The notes below the pieces were generated by a model. That model searched no databases. It had not been told where the DNA came from and worked only from the letters and a program-made list of their open reading frames with translations. A stretch of DNA of 8,107 bases from Thermoleophilia bacterium (lineage in GTDB: Bacteria; Actinomycetota; Thermoleophilia; Gaiellales; F1-60-MAGs149). Of this stretch, positions 1 through 7,586 are shown one piece after another. A program made the translations under genes and the position numbers. The stretch is from the NCBI GenBank assembly GCA_016462095.1, contig JAEMTW010000073.1, positions 1 to 8,107 of the forward strand. Direction: 5' to 3'. Position 1 is the first letter of the stretch. Each line of letters starts with the position of its first letter.

Positions 1-531
1 AATCAACAGCTTGGCGAGGTCGTAGCCGGCAACGTTCTTGACCACGGTGCCACCCGTCTTGGCGGCGAGGCCGTCGCCTGTCACGTAGCGCGCGCCGATC
101 ACGATGTCGCGGGGCGTGCCGTATCGCTGGCGGCGCGGGCCGGCCGCGCGGGTCGCGAGGATGCCACCGAGCGTGGCGGCCTCGCCACCAACGCCATCGA
201 GCATCAATCGTTGGCGGTGCGTGGTGTCACCGGTGACGGCTGCCTGCAAGGCAGCGAGCGGCGTGCCGGCCTGTGCGACGAGAGTCATGTCGCCCGGCTG
301 GCGATCGACGATGCCTGCCAGCGCGGCAGTCGACAGGATCGCGTCGCAGCGCGTGGGGGTCGGGCGCCAACTGGTCTTCGTGCCGCCGCCACGGACGACG
401 AGGGCGAGGCCGGTCTTCGAGGCGGCTTCGAGCAGCGTCGAGACTTCAGCTGCATCGCGTGGGGTCAGAACCGGCGTGCCATGCTCGTCCGACAGCCGGT
501 CCGCGCCAAGGCTGCCAGCGAGTTCTGCCAC
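1..531 (-). CDS. glcE: Glycolate oxidase FAD-binding subunit GlcE, partial (C-terminus beyond left edge)
   Basis: The 177 visible codons encode the N-terminal FAD-binding (PCMH-type) half of a GlcE-like subunit, which with GlcD and the iron-sulfur subunit GlcF oxidises glycolate to glyoxylate and passes electrons to the respiratory chain. Visible motifs are VVRGGGTKTSW at about residues 45-55, an AATLGGILATRAAGPRRQRYGTPRD block in mid-sequence (split here as AATLGGILATRAAGP and RRQRYGTPRD), and TGGTVVKNVAGYDLAKLL just before the window edge. The last is highly characteristic of GlcE. The chosen start is GTG at 531-529, because no other start lies near it in frame and GGGGAG sits 8 nt upstream. 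That GTG shares its first base with the glcD TAG stop, so translation is probably coupled. About half of the usual length of roughly 350 aa is missing only because of the window border. A related flavoprotein subunit for another 2-hydroxyacid is possible. Confidence 0.9.
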   Translation of the reverse strand, partial: MAELAGSLGADRLSDEHGTPVLTPRDAAEVSTLLEAASKTGLALVVRGGGTKTSWRPTPTRCDAILSTAALAGIVDRQPGDMTLVAQAGTPLAALQAAVTGDTTHRQRLMLDGVGGEAATLGGILATRAAGPRRQRYGTPRDIVIGARYVTGDGLAAKTGGTVVKNVAGYDLAKLLI

Positions 532-1997
532 TACATACGCTCCCCGAGGCCCGCGGTCTCGACCGGATGTGCGTGATAGAAGCCTGGCACTTCGCCGCAC
601 AGACGCGGCGTTGGCAGGAGCTTGCCGGGGTTGCAGAGTCCGACTGGGTCGAAGGCCGAGCGCACGCGGTCGAAGGCGGTCAGGTCGTCGCCCGTAAACA
701 TCTTCGGCATCGAGCAGACCTTCTCGATGCCGACGCCGTGTTCGCCGGTGATCGAGCCGCCAAAGTCGACGCAGAGCTCGACAATCCGCATGGCGATCGC
801 CTCGGCCTTGGCCTGCTCGCCCTCGACGGCGTTGTCGTACAGCACGAGCGGGTGGAGGTTGCCGTCGCCGGCGTGGAACACGTTCGCGACACGCAGCCCA
901 GCCTCGTCGGCCAGTGCCCGAATGCCATTGAGTACCTCGGGCAAACGGGTCCGGGGGATCACTCCGTCTTGGACGAGGTAGGCGGGCGAGAGCTGGCCAA
1001 CAGCGGCAAACGCACTCTTCCGCGCGCGCCAGATCGTCTGCCGCTCGTCGGGGCTGGCGGCAACCTGGACGGCATCGGCACCGCAGCGTTTGCAGATCGC
1101 AGTGACGGCTTCGAACTGCTGGCGCACCTCGCGTGCGGGACCATCGAGCTCGACGATCAGTGCGGCCTCGGTATCCCACGTGATCGGCGTCTGCGTCTTG
1201 GCGGCGTCGATCGCAAGGCGGTCCATCATCTCGACTGCTGCGGGCACGACACCTTCCGCGATAATCGCGGAGACGGCGTCGCCTGCGGTCTCGGTCGACG
1301 GAAACATCGCGACGAGCGTCTCGACGTGTTCGGGCTTCGGCAGCAGGTTGAGCAGCGCCTCGGTGACGATGCCGACGGTGCCTTCGCTGCCGATGACGAC
1401 GCCGAGCAGATCCAGGCCAGGAGCGTCCGGCGCCTCGCTGCCGAGCTCGACAATCGTGCCATCCGACAGCACGACGCTCGCGGTCAAGACGTGGTTGACG
1501 GTAAAGCCGTATTTGAGGCAGTGAGCGCCGCCAGAGTTCTCGGCCAGGTTGCCGCCGATTGTGCAGACCTGCTGGCTGGAGGGGTCGGGTGCGTAGTAGA
1601 GCCCGAACGGAGCGGCGACTTCGCTGACACGAAGATTCGTGACGCCGGGCTGCACGCGGACGCGTTGATTTGCCGCATCAACGTCGAGCACCTCACGCAG
1701 GCGCGACAGCCCGATCACGATGCCATCTTCCGTCGGCAATGCACCGCCCGATAGGCCCGACCCGGCACCACGTGCCACGAACGGGACGCGGTGCTCGTGG
1801 CACAGGCGCACGACTGCCGCGACCTGCTCGGTCGTGCCGGGTAGGATCACCGCGCCCGGCACGGTGCGGTGGTTCATCAGGCCGTCACACTCGTAGACGC
1901 GCAACTGGGCACCGTCGGTCACGACCCAGTCGGGACCAACGATGTCGCGTGCCTGAGCGGCGACCAGGAGCGCACTTGTCGTTTCGGCCACAGCCAC
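531..1997 (-). CDS. glcD: FAD-linked glycolate (2-hydroxyacid) oxidase catalytic subunit GlcD
   Basis: This 488-aa flavoprotein oxidises a 2-hydroxyacid, most likely glycolate, to the 2-oxoacid as the catalytic subunit of a membrane-associated GlcDEF-type complex. The N-terminal PCMH FAD-binding domain shows VARGAGSGLSGGALP (residues 74-88), PDPSSQQVCTIGGNLAENSG (137-156) and GSEGTVGIVTEA (203-214). The C-terminal FAD-oxidase domain shows NVFHAGDGNLHP (372-383), GEHGVG (418-423) and FDPVGLCNPGKLLP (449-462). The length is normal for GlcD. The start taken is GTG at 1997; a second GTG two codons later (1991) is an alternative, and neither has a strong Shine-Dalgarno sequence. It follows odhA by 29 bp and overlaps glcE by one base, which indicates co-transcription. 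D-lactate dehydrogenase and D-2-hydroxyglutarate dehydrogenase belong to the same superfamily, but a glcE partner directly downstream favours glycolate oxidase. Confidence 0.93.
   Translation of the reverse strand: MAVAETTSALLVAAQARDIVGPDWVVTDGAQLRVYECDGLMNHRTVPGAVILPGTTEQVAAVVRLCHEHRVPFVARGAGSGLSGGALPTEDGIVIGLSRLREVLDVDAANQRVRVQPGVTNLRVSEVAAPFGLYYAPDPSSQQVCTIGGNLAENSGGAHCLKYGFTVNHVLTASVVLSDGTIVELGSEAPDAPGLDLLGVVIGSEGTVGIVTEALLNLLPKPEHVETLVAMFPSTETAGDAVSAIIAEGVVPAAVEMMDRLAIDAAKTQTPITWDTEAALIVELDGPAREVRQQFEAVTAICKRCGADAVQVAASPDERQTIWRARKSAFAAVGQLSPAYLVQDGVIPRTRLPEVLNGIRALADEAGLRVANVFHAGDGNLHPLVLYDNAVEGEQAKAEAIAMRIVELCVDFGGSITGEHGVGIEKVCSMPKMFTGDDLTAFDRVRSAFDPVGLCNPGKLLPTPRLCGEVPGFYHAHPVETAGLGERM
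540..545 (-). promoter_or_regulatory. Ribosome-binding site of glcE inside the 3' end of glcD
   Basis: Read on the minus strand, GGGGAG lies 8 nt before the GTG at 531 and within the last codons of glcD. It supports the GTG start of glcE. It also suggests that ribosomes finishing glcD can reinitiate at the overlapping TAGTG. Confidence 0.55.
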
Positions 1998-2026
1998 AGT
2001 CTTCAGCGTATCGCGTTAGTCGTGGA

Positions 2027-4747
2027 TTAGTGGGTGCTGAGACCGAGCGCGTCGCGCACGAGGCGCTCCTGCTCGATTTTATGGTCTGGCAGGTACCCCT
2101 CCGACGGGCTGGCGCGCCAAGGTCGACCCGCATAGCGCAGGCGAATGCTCGGAGCGGCCATTTCGAGACGATGGCGGATCGAGCGCCACGCACCCATGTT
2201 GGCTGGCTCCTCTTGGACCCAGACGATTTCCTCGAGGTTCGGATACCCGGCCAACGTGCGTGCCAGCGTCTCGGTCGGGAAGGGGTAGAGCTGCTCGAGG
2301 CGGACGATCGCCGTGCCATCTTCGGGTGTGTACTCGGGGTGGCGCTTGAGGTCGTAGTAGACCTTGCCGCTGCAGAGGATGACGCGCGAGATGTCGTCGC
2401 GCCAGTCGCTGACGGCCGCGTCGTCCATGATCTTGATGAAGGAGCCGTGCGTCAGATCCTCGATGTTCGACGAGGCGTCCTTGAGGCGCAGCAGCGACTT
2501 CGGTGTCATCACGATCAGCGGGCGGCGCTCTGGTGCGAGGGCCTGGCGGCGCAGCATGTGGAAGCACTGGGCTGCCGTTGTTGGGTAGACGATCGTGCAG
2601 TTGTCCTCGGCGGCGAGCTTGAGGAAACGCTCGAGGCGGGCAGACGAATGCTCTGGTCCACTGCCTTCGTAGGCGTGGGGGAGCAGCAGCGTGAGACGAC
2701 ACTCGTCGCCCCACTTGGTGCGGCCGCTCATGATGAACTGATCGACGATCACCTGGGCGACGTTGACGAAATCGCCAAACTGCGCCTCCCACAACACGAG
2801 CGCGTCATGGCGCGTCGTGGCGTAGCCGTACTCGAAGCCGAGGCAGCCGGTCTCTGTCAGTGGCGCGTTGCGCACCTCGAAGCCGGCGCGGGCCGCCTTG
2901 ATGTGCTCGAGCGGCGTGTACTCCGTGCCGTCAACGGCGTCGTGCAGGACGGCGTGGCGATGAGAGAACGTGCCGCGCTCAGTGTCTTGCCCCGTCAGGC
3001 GAATCGCGACGCCTTCCTCGAGCAGCGTCGCGTAGGCGAGTGCCTCGGCATGGCCCCACTCGATCCCGCCGTCCGGTCCGAGCGCGTTGCGGCGGCGTTC
3101 GAGCACCTGTGCGAGCTTCTCGTTGATCGTGAAGCCCTCGGGTACTGCGAGCATTTCGTCGGTCAGTCGCACGAGCTGCGCGGCAGCGACACCCGTTTCG
3201 ATCGTCGTGCGCGACGGCGACGAGAACGTCGGCATTGGCTCGTCGGATGTGACGTGCCGCACCTCTTCGTGCGCCTGCTTGAGTCGCGCGTTGACGTGCT
3301 CGCGCATCTCCTCAACCTCGGCTTCGGTCATCACGCCCTCGGCGACCAACTTGTCGGCGTAGATTGCTGCGACGCGAGGATGCTCCTCGATCAGCTTGAC
3401 CATCATTGGCTGCGTGTAGGACGGCTCGTCGCCTTCGTTGTGGCCCCAGCGGCGATAGCCAATCAGGTCGACGACGACGTCCTTGCCAAAGCGCGAGCGG
3501 TACGCCATGGCCAGGCGCACGGCAGCGCGGCAGGCGTCGACGTCGTCGGCATTGACATGGATGATCGGTACGTCGTAGCCCTTGGCGATATCGGAGCAGT
3601 GGCGCGTCGAGCGGCCATCGCCCGGGTCGGTCGTGAAGCCCACCTGGTTGTCGGCGATGACGTGCAGCGAACCACCGACGGCATAGCCGGGCAGCAATTG
3701 CAGGTTGAGCGTCTCGGCGACGACGCCCTGGCCGGGGAAGGCCGCGTCGCCGTGGATTTGGATTGCGAGTGCGCGCTTCGAATCGCAGGTGGTGGTGCTC
3801 GGCGCGAGCCAGTCGGTCTGGAGGGCGCGCGTGCGTCCGAGTACGACGGGGTTGATGAACTCGAGGTGCGACGGGTTGGGGAGCAGCGCGAGTCGAACTT
3901 CGCGCGTCACGCCCGGCTCGACTTCGAGCTGACGCACACCATTGACGCCGTAGTGGTACTTGACATCGCCGGTGCCGCCGGCGGGCATCAGCGTCTCGAT
4001 GTGCGAGTCCGTCTCGCCTTCAAACTCGGCGAGGATCTGCGTGTACGGCAGGCGCAGCACATGGGCCTGCACATTGAGGCGACCACGGTGCGCCATCCCG
4101 AGCGTGACGTCTTCGATGCCTTCGCGGGCCGCCAGCAGGACGGCCTCGTCGAGCAGCAGGATCAGCGTGTCGAGGCCTTCGATCGAGAACTGCTTGGCGC
4201 CGAGGAAGGTGCGCTTGAGGAACGCCTCAAGGCCCTCGACCCGCAACAGGCGAATCAGTTGGCGACGCTTCTCACCAGCCGTGCCATCGATCCAGAACGT
4301 GCGCGATTCGATCGCTTCGCGGAGCCAGACGCGTTCGCGGTGGGAGCGCAGGTGCTCGATCTCGTAGGCGATCGACCCGCAGTAAACTTCCTTGAGGTGT
4401 TCGATTACCTCGGCGAGCGTGTTGCCTTCGACGAACACGCGTAGCGGGACGGCTGGCACCGACTGGAGTGCTCGTTCGTCGAGTTCGAGGAACGACGGGT
4501 CAAGGGCGGGGTCGCCGGGAGGCTCAGAACCAAGCGGGTCGAGGCGCGCAGCGAGGTGTCCGTGCGTACGGAACGACTTGACGAGTGACATGCCCCCGCT
4601 CATGTAGGTCAGCAGCTCTTCGGGCGAGACACCCTCCGGCAGTGGGCCGATTGCCTCTGGCCCATCGATGCGCGGCCGCCATGCTCCCGTCACGTCGGCA
4701 GGGACGCTTTCGTTCGGTACGTTGGTCTTTTCGTGCGCTGCCGACAT
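2027..4747 (-). CDS. odhA: 2-oxoglutarate dehydrogenase E1 component (thiamine diphosphate-dependent)
   Basis: This 906-aa cytoplasmic enzyme decarboxylates 2-oxoglutarate with thiamine diphosphate and transfers the succinyl group to the lipoyl E2 subunit, the committed TCA-cycle step. It aligns by eye with E. coli SucA from LDPLGSEPPGDPALDPSF (residues 69-86) to the C-terminus. Key blocks are GMAHRGRLNV (217-226), KYHYG with H265, NPSHLE with H294, the ThDP/Mg motif GDAAFPGQG (333-341) with N367 of DNQVGFTT, EEGVAIRLTGQDTERGTFSH (577-596), PHAYEGSGPEHSSARLERFL (690-709) and CSGKVYYDL (792-800). The start is ATG at 4747; the frame is open further upstream, but that stretch runs into the divergent topoisomerase gene and has no E1 similarity. 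The protein lacks the acyltransferase domain found in mycobacterial Kgd. It also lacks the usual N-terminal E2-binding segment of SucA. No E2 or E3 gene is in the window. It is probably the first gene of an operon with glcD and glcE. sucA is the equivalent name. Confidence 0.96.
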   Translation of the reverse strand: MSAAHEKTNVPNESVPADVTGAWRPRIDGPEAIGPLPEGVSPEELLTYMSGGMSLVKSFRTHGHLAARLDPLGSEPPGDPALDPSFLELDERALQSVPAVPLRVFVEGNTLAEVIEHLKEVYCGSIAYEIEHLRSHRERVWLREAIESRTFWIDGTAGEKRRQLIRLLRVEGLEAFLKRTFLGAKQFSIEGLDTLILLLDEAVLLAAREGIEDVTLGMAHRGRLNVQAHVLRLPYTQILAEFEGETDSHIETLMPAGGTGDVKYHYGVNGVRQLEVEPGVTREVRLALLPNPSHLEFINPVVLGRTRALQTDWLAPSTTTCDSKRALAIQIHGDAAFPGQGVVAETLNLQLLPGYAVGGSLHVIADNQVGFTTDPGDGRSTRHCSDIAKGYDVPIIHVNADDVDACRAAVRLAMAYRSRFGKDVVVDLIGYRRWGHNEGDEPSYTQPMMVKLIEEHPRVAAIYADKLVAEGVMTEAEVEEMREHVNARLKQAHEEVRHVTSDEPMPTFSSPSRTTIETGVAAAQLVRLTDEMLAVPEGFTINEKLAQVLERRRNALGPDGGIEWGHAEALAYATLLEEGVAIRLTGQDTERGTFSHRHAVLHDAVDGTEYTPLEHIKAARAGFEVRNAPLTETGCLGFEYGYATTRHDALVLWEAQFGDFVNVAQVIVDQFIMSGRTKWGDECRLTLLLPHAYEGSGPEHSSARLERFLKLAAEDNCTIVYPTTAAQCFHMLRRQALAPERRPLIVMTPKSLLRLKDASSNIEDLTHGSFIKIMDDAAVSDWRDDISRVILCSGKVYYDLKRHPEYTPEDGTAIVRLEQLYPFPTETLARTLAGYPNLEEIVWVQEEPANMGAWRSIRHRLEMAAPSIRLRYAGRPWRASPSEGYLPDHKIEQERLVRDALGLSTH

Positions 4748-4818
4748 GTCTGTGACACCGCGCTGGGGCTGGTTAATGACCCCACCGCACTGTCCTCGCA
4801 GCCTAGCGCGCCTGCCCC

Positions 4819-4836
4819 CCTCGCGTACGCGCGAGG
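4819..4836. repeat. 7-bp inverted repeat with TACG centre
   Basis: The arms CCTCGCG (4819-4825) and CGCGAGG (4830-4836) are perfect reverse complements around a 4-base TACG centre. The element sits in the middle of the divergent intergenic region. It could be a dimeric repressor operator or, if transcribed, a stable hairpin with a UACG tetraloop. No known regulator box was recognised. Confidence 0.45.
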
Positions 4837-4850
4837 TGATGCGGCGGGTT

Positions 4851-4868
4851 GGAGGCGTGCTAGCCTCC
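4851..4868. repeat. 6-bp inverted repeat just upstream of the topoisomerase start
   Basis: The arms GGAGGC (4851-4856) and GCCTCC (4863-4868) pair perfectly around GTGCTA, ending 9 bp before the ATG at 4878. The right half overlaps the candidate -10 hexamer TAGCCT, so a protein bound here could occlude RNA polymerase. Alternatively the element is a 5' leader hairpin. The role is inferred. Confidence 0.4.
4861..4866 (+). promoter_or_regulatory. Candidate -10 element of the topoisomerase gene
   Basis: TAGCCT fits the TANNNT -10 pattern of actinobacteria and ends 11 nt before the ATG at 4878. That would give a very short 5' leader, consistent with the lack of a Shine-Dalgarno sequence before this start. 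No -35 element is evident. Confidence 0.25.
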
Positions 4869-4877
4869 GCGGCGCCG

Positions 4878-7562
4878 ATGAGTAAGAAACTTGTGATCTG
4901 CGAAAAAGCCAGCGTCCAACGCGACGTTGCGGCTGCGTTGCCAGGCACCTTCAAGAAGGTTGGCGACCTGTTGGAGAGCGACGAGTGGATCGTCGGCGCC
5001 GCCTCCGGCCACCTCGTCGAGCAGCTCGAGCCGGACGAGTACGACGCGAAGTACAAGCGTTGGAAGTTCGAAGACCTGCCGATTTTGCCGGAGGTCGCGC
5101 GCTACGAGGCGCGCGATGAGCGTGCCATCAAGCAGCTTGCGGTGCTGCATAAGGCGATCAAGCGCAAGGACGTCGACATCATCGTCAACGCCTGCGACGC
5201 CGGACGCGAAGGCGAGCTGATCTTCAAGCTGATCTATCAGACGTCGGGTGCCGAGAAGCCGATCGAGCGCGCCTGGTTCTCGTCGATGACGAAGGGTGCA
5301 ATTCGCGACGCCTTCGACCATCTGCGCGATGACGAGCAGATGAAGCCGCTCGAGGCAGCCGCTCGTGCTCGCGAGACCGCGGACTGGTTGGTTGGCTACA
5401 ACGCCACTCGGGCCGCGACGGTCAAGGTTGGTTCGCCTCGCAATCCGATTCCGCTCGGGCGCGTCAAGACGCCGACCTTGGCACTGATCGCGCGCCGCGA
5501 CGAAGAGATCAACGCTTTTATCCCCGTGCCGTACTGGGAGGTCGTCGCCGATTTCACCAGCCAGGCCGGTGCGCCGTATGCCGGTAAGTGGCATCGCGGG
5601 ACCGCCAAGAGCACGGCGACAGCCGACGAGGCCGAGGCGATCGCTGCTGCAGTGCGAGGTGCCTCAGATGCCAAGGTCGTGCGTGTCGAGAAGAAGCCGC
5701 GCGTCGAGCAGCCGAAGCTGCTGTTTGATCTGACGCAGCTGCAGCGCGAAGCCAACTCCCAGTTCGGCTTTACCGCCAAGCGCACGCTGGCGGCCGCTCA
5801 GAGCCTCTACGACACGCACAAGCTGCTGACGTACCCGCGCACGAGCTCGAAGTACCTGACGACCGATATGGTCGATTCGCTGAAGGGCATCGCTGCGCAG
5901 GTTGGTCAGGCAGATCGCGCCTACGCCAAGTCCGCCGCGTACGTGACTGGACTGGCCTCGTTGCCGCTGGCTCGCGTCGTCGCCGACGACAAGGTCGGCG
6001 ACCACCACGCGATCATTCCGACCGAGGCACCGCAGGACATCTCTGCGCTCGGCACGGACGAGCGCAAAATCTACGACCTCGTGGCGCGACGGTTCCTTGC
6101 AGCCTTTCATCCGCCCGCCAAGAAGGAAGTGACGTCGGTCGATACCGAGGCCGCGGGCGAATTGTTCCGCTCGTCTGGCACGGTGATCGTCGAGGCTGGC
6201 TTCCTCGCGGTCTACGCGGACGTCGCGCCGGCTGACGACACGCCGGCCACCGAGAGTGACGAGCCGGAGACACCGGATGCCGAAGACGAGAAGACGCTCT
6301 TGCCGGCACTCGCCGAGGGCGAGACGAGCGCGATCGGCGACGTCACCGTGCTCGCGAAAGAGACTGCTCCTGCCCGGCACTTCACCGAAAACTCGCTCTT
6401 GCAGGCGATGGAGTCCGCAGGCAAGCTGATCGACGACGAGGAGCTCGCCGCAGCGATGCGCGACTCTGGGCTCGGCACCCCGGCCACGCGTGCGCAGACG
6501 ATTGAGGATCTGATCTCGAACAAGTACATCGAGCGCTCTGGCCGCCAGCTGTTGGCTACGCCAAAGGGTCTCGCCGTGATCAAGATGCTTGGCGACCACG
6601 ATATCACCAGCCCATCCTTGACCGGCGACTGGGAGCATCGGCTGCAGAAAATCCAAGACGGCACGGAGTCGGGCGAGGCGTTCCTCAACGACATTCGCGC
6701 GTATACGACCAAGGTCGTCGAGTGGTTTGCCGATAAGGATCGCGACGCGATGAAGATCGAGCGGCGCGAGATTGGTCCGTGCCCCTTGTGCGATGGCACG
6801 ATCGTCGAGATGCCGGTCTCGTACTCCTGCACGAGCTATCGCTCGAAGAAGGAGCCGGGCTGCGGCTACACGCTTTGGCGCACCCAAGGTACGAAAGAGA
6901 TTACGCCCGAAGAGGCGATGCAGTTGGTGGCCGACAAGATCGATCCGAAGTCGCTCGAGGCCGCCGGGATGCGCGAGCTCGGCGCGCACACCGAGACGGG
7001 TCTTGCAATCACTGCGCGCATCGGTCGCTACGGGCCGTACGTCACCGAGGCGCTGCCAGACGACGCTCCGGCCAAGGCCAAGGGGCGTACCGCGTCGCTG
7101 CTCAAGACGATGCACTTCGACACGGTCACCCTGGACGATGCGGTGCAGCTGTTGACACTACCGCGCGAGCTGATGGGGGCCGATGGCGAGGAGATCATGG
7201 TCGCCAATGGTCGCTACGGGCCGTACATCAAGAAGGGCACGGATACGCGCTCCTTGGAGACGGAAGACCAGCTGTTCTCGCTCACGCTCGAGCAGGCCGA
7301 GGAGATCCTCGCCAAGCCCAAGGAACGGCGCGGACGCTCGGCACCGCAGGCGCTCGCCGAGCTTGGCGAAGATCCGACCTCGGGTGGCAAGATCGTGCTC
7401 AAGGCCGGTCGCTTTGGTCCGTACGTGACGGACGGCGAGACCAATGCGAGCATCCCGAAGGACATCGATTCCAGTGCAGTAACGAACGCGATGGCTGCGC
7501 AACTCTTGGCCGACCGGCGCGCTGCCGGGCCCGCCAAAAAGGGTCGTAAGAAGAAGTCGTAG
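4878..7562 (+). CDS. topA: Type IA DNA topoisomerase, TopB-like core with zinc finger and TopA-type C-terminal repeats
   Basis: This 894-aa enzyme relaxes negative supercoils or decatenates DNA by single-strand passage through a 5'-phosphotyrosine intermediate. The Toprim domain starts at once with KKLVICEKAS (E9, general acid/base) and carries the Mg-binding motif CDAGREGELIF (D107, E111, E113). The core shows LGRVKTPTLALIARRDEEI (193-211), the active site TYPRTSS with nucleophile Y319 and R321, DHHAIIPT (375-382) and FTENSLLQAMESAG (502-515). The DAGREGEL, YPRT and HHAIIPT forms resemble topoisomerase III (TopB). The C-terminus resembles TopA instead: a four-cysteine zinc finger (C635, C638, C651, C662), three GR(Y/F)GPY repeats (716-721, 778-783, 844-849) and a lysine-rich tail (887-893). 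An acidic, probably disordered segment lies at 451-472. ATG at 4878 is chosen because the first Toprim strand begins there; ATG 4839 in frame would only add 13 unalignable residues. As no other topoisomerase I is visible it may be the main one; topB would be an alternative symbol. Confidence 0.9.
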   Translation: MSKKLVICEKASVQRDVAAALPGTFKKVGDLLESDEWIVGAASGHLVEQLEPDEYDAKYKRWKFEDLPILPEVARYEARDERAIKQLAVLHKAIKRKDVDIIVNACDAGREGELIFKLIYQTSGAEKPIERAWFSSMTKGAIRDAFDHLRDDEQMKPLEAAARARETADWLVGYNATRAATVKVGSPRNPIPLGRVKTPTLALIARRDEEINAFIPVPYWEVVADFTSQAGAPYAGKWHRGTAKSTATADEAEAIAAAVRGASDAKVVRVEKKPRVEQPKLLFDLTQLQREANSQFGFTAKRTLAAAQSLYDTHKLLTYPRTSSKYLTTDMVDSLKGIAAQVGQADRAYAKSAAYVTGLASLPLARVVADDKVGDHHAIIPTEAPQDISALGTDERKIYDLVARRFLAAFHPPAKKEVTSVDTEAAGELFRSSGTVIVEAGFLAVYADVAPADDTPATESDEPETPDAEDEKTLLPALAEGETSAIGDVTVLAKETAPARHFTENSLLQAMESAGKLIDDEELAAAMRDSGLGTPATRAQTIEDLISNKYIERSGRQLLATPKGLAVIKMLGDHDITSPSLTGDWEHRLQKIQDGTESGEAFLNDIRAYTTKVVEWFADKDRDAMKIERREIGPCPLCDGTIVEMPVSYSCTSYRSKKEPGCGYTLWRTQGTKEITPEEAMQLVADKIDPKSLEAAGMRELGAHTETGLAITARIGRYGPYVTEALPDDAPAKAKGRTASLLKTMHFDTVTLDDAVQLLTLPRELMGADGEEIMVANGRYGPYIKKGTDTRSLETEDQLFSLTLEQAEEILAKPKERRGRSAPQALAELGEDPTSGGKIVLKAGRFGPYVTDGETNASIPKDIDSSAVTNAMAAQLLADRRAAGPAKKGRKKKS

Positions 7563-7569
7563 CGGGTTG

Positions 7570-7586
7570 GTGGTGCCGGTCACCAC
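7570..7586. repeat. Hairpin-forming inverted repeat after the topoisomerase gene
   Basis: GTGGTG (7570-7575) and CACCAC (7581-7586) form a 6-bp stem with a CCGGT loop, 7 bp past the topoisomerase stop. No T-run follows, so it is at best a weak intrinsic terminator or an RNA-stabilising hairpin. The 8-bp palindrome GGTCGACC at 7595-7602 follows nearby. Confidence 0.3.

Larger units (their letters stand above)
4748..4877. promoter_or_regulatory. Divergent intergenic region between odhA and the topoisomerase gene
   Basis: These 130 bp separate the odhA start (reading left) from the topoisomerase start (reading right), so they should hold both promoters. Two perfect inverted repeats lie here (4819-4836 and 4851-4868). 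TANNNT-type -10 candidates occur as TAGCCT at 4861-4866 for the topoisomerase gene and TAGGCT at 4805-4800 on the minus strand for odhA. No convincing -35 element accompanies either. The promoter role is inferred from layout. Confidence 0.5.

Noticed and set aside
273..1754. A 493-codon open frame on the plus strand
   Set aside because: It is antisense to glcD and glcE and has no recognisable protein features; it is a composition effect.
1670..4444. A 924-codon open frame on the plus strand
   Set aside because: It runs antisense to odhA and the start of glcD, whose motifs are unmistakable, and its own translation shows no domain. Long antisense open frames are expected in GC-rich genes.
4765..4783. 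GGGG...CCCC near-symmetry around GGTTAATGACC
   Set aside because: The arms mismatch beyond four G/C pairs, so it is not a convincing operator or hairpin.
4668..4877. N-terminal extension of the topoisomerase to the start of its open frame
   Set aside because: It would overlap the start of odhA on the other strand, and Toprim similarity begins exactly at ATG 4878.
4748..5056. N-terminal extension of OdhA beyond ATG 4747
   Set aside because: The upstream frame runs through the promoter region and the topoisomerase gene in antisense and has no E1 similarity.
5664..7115. A 483-codon open frame on the minus strand
   Set aside because: It is antisense to the catalytic and zinc-finger coding part of the topoisomerase gene and is Arg/Leu-rich, as typical of shadows.
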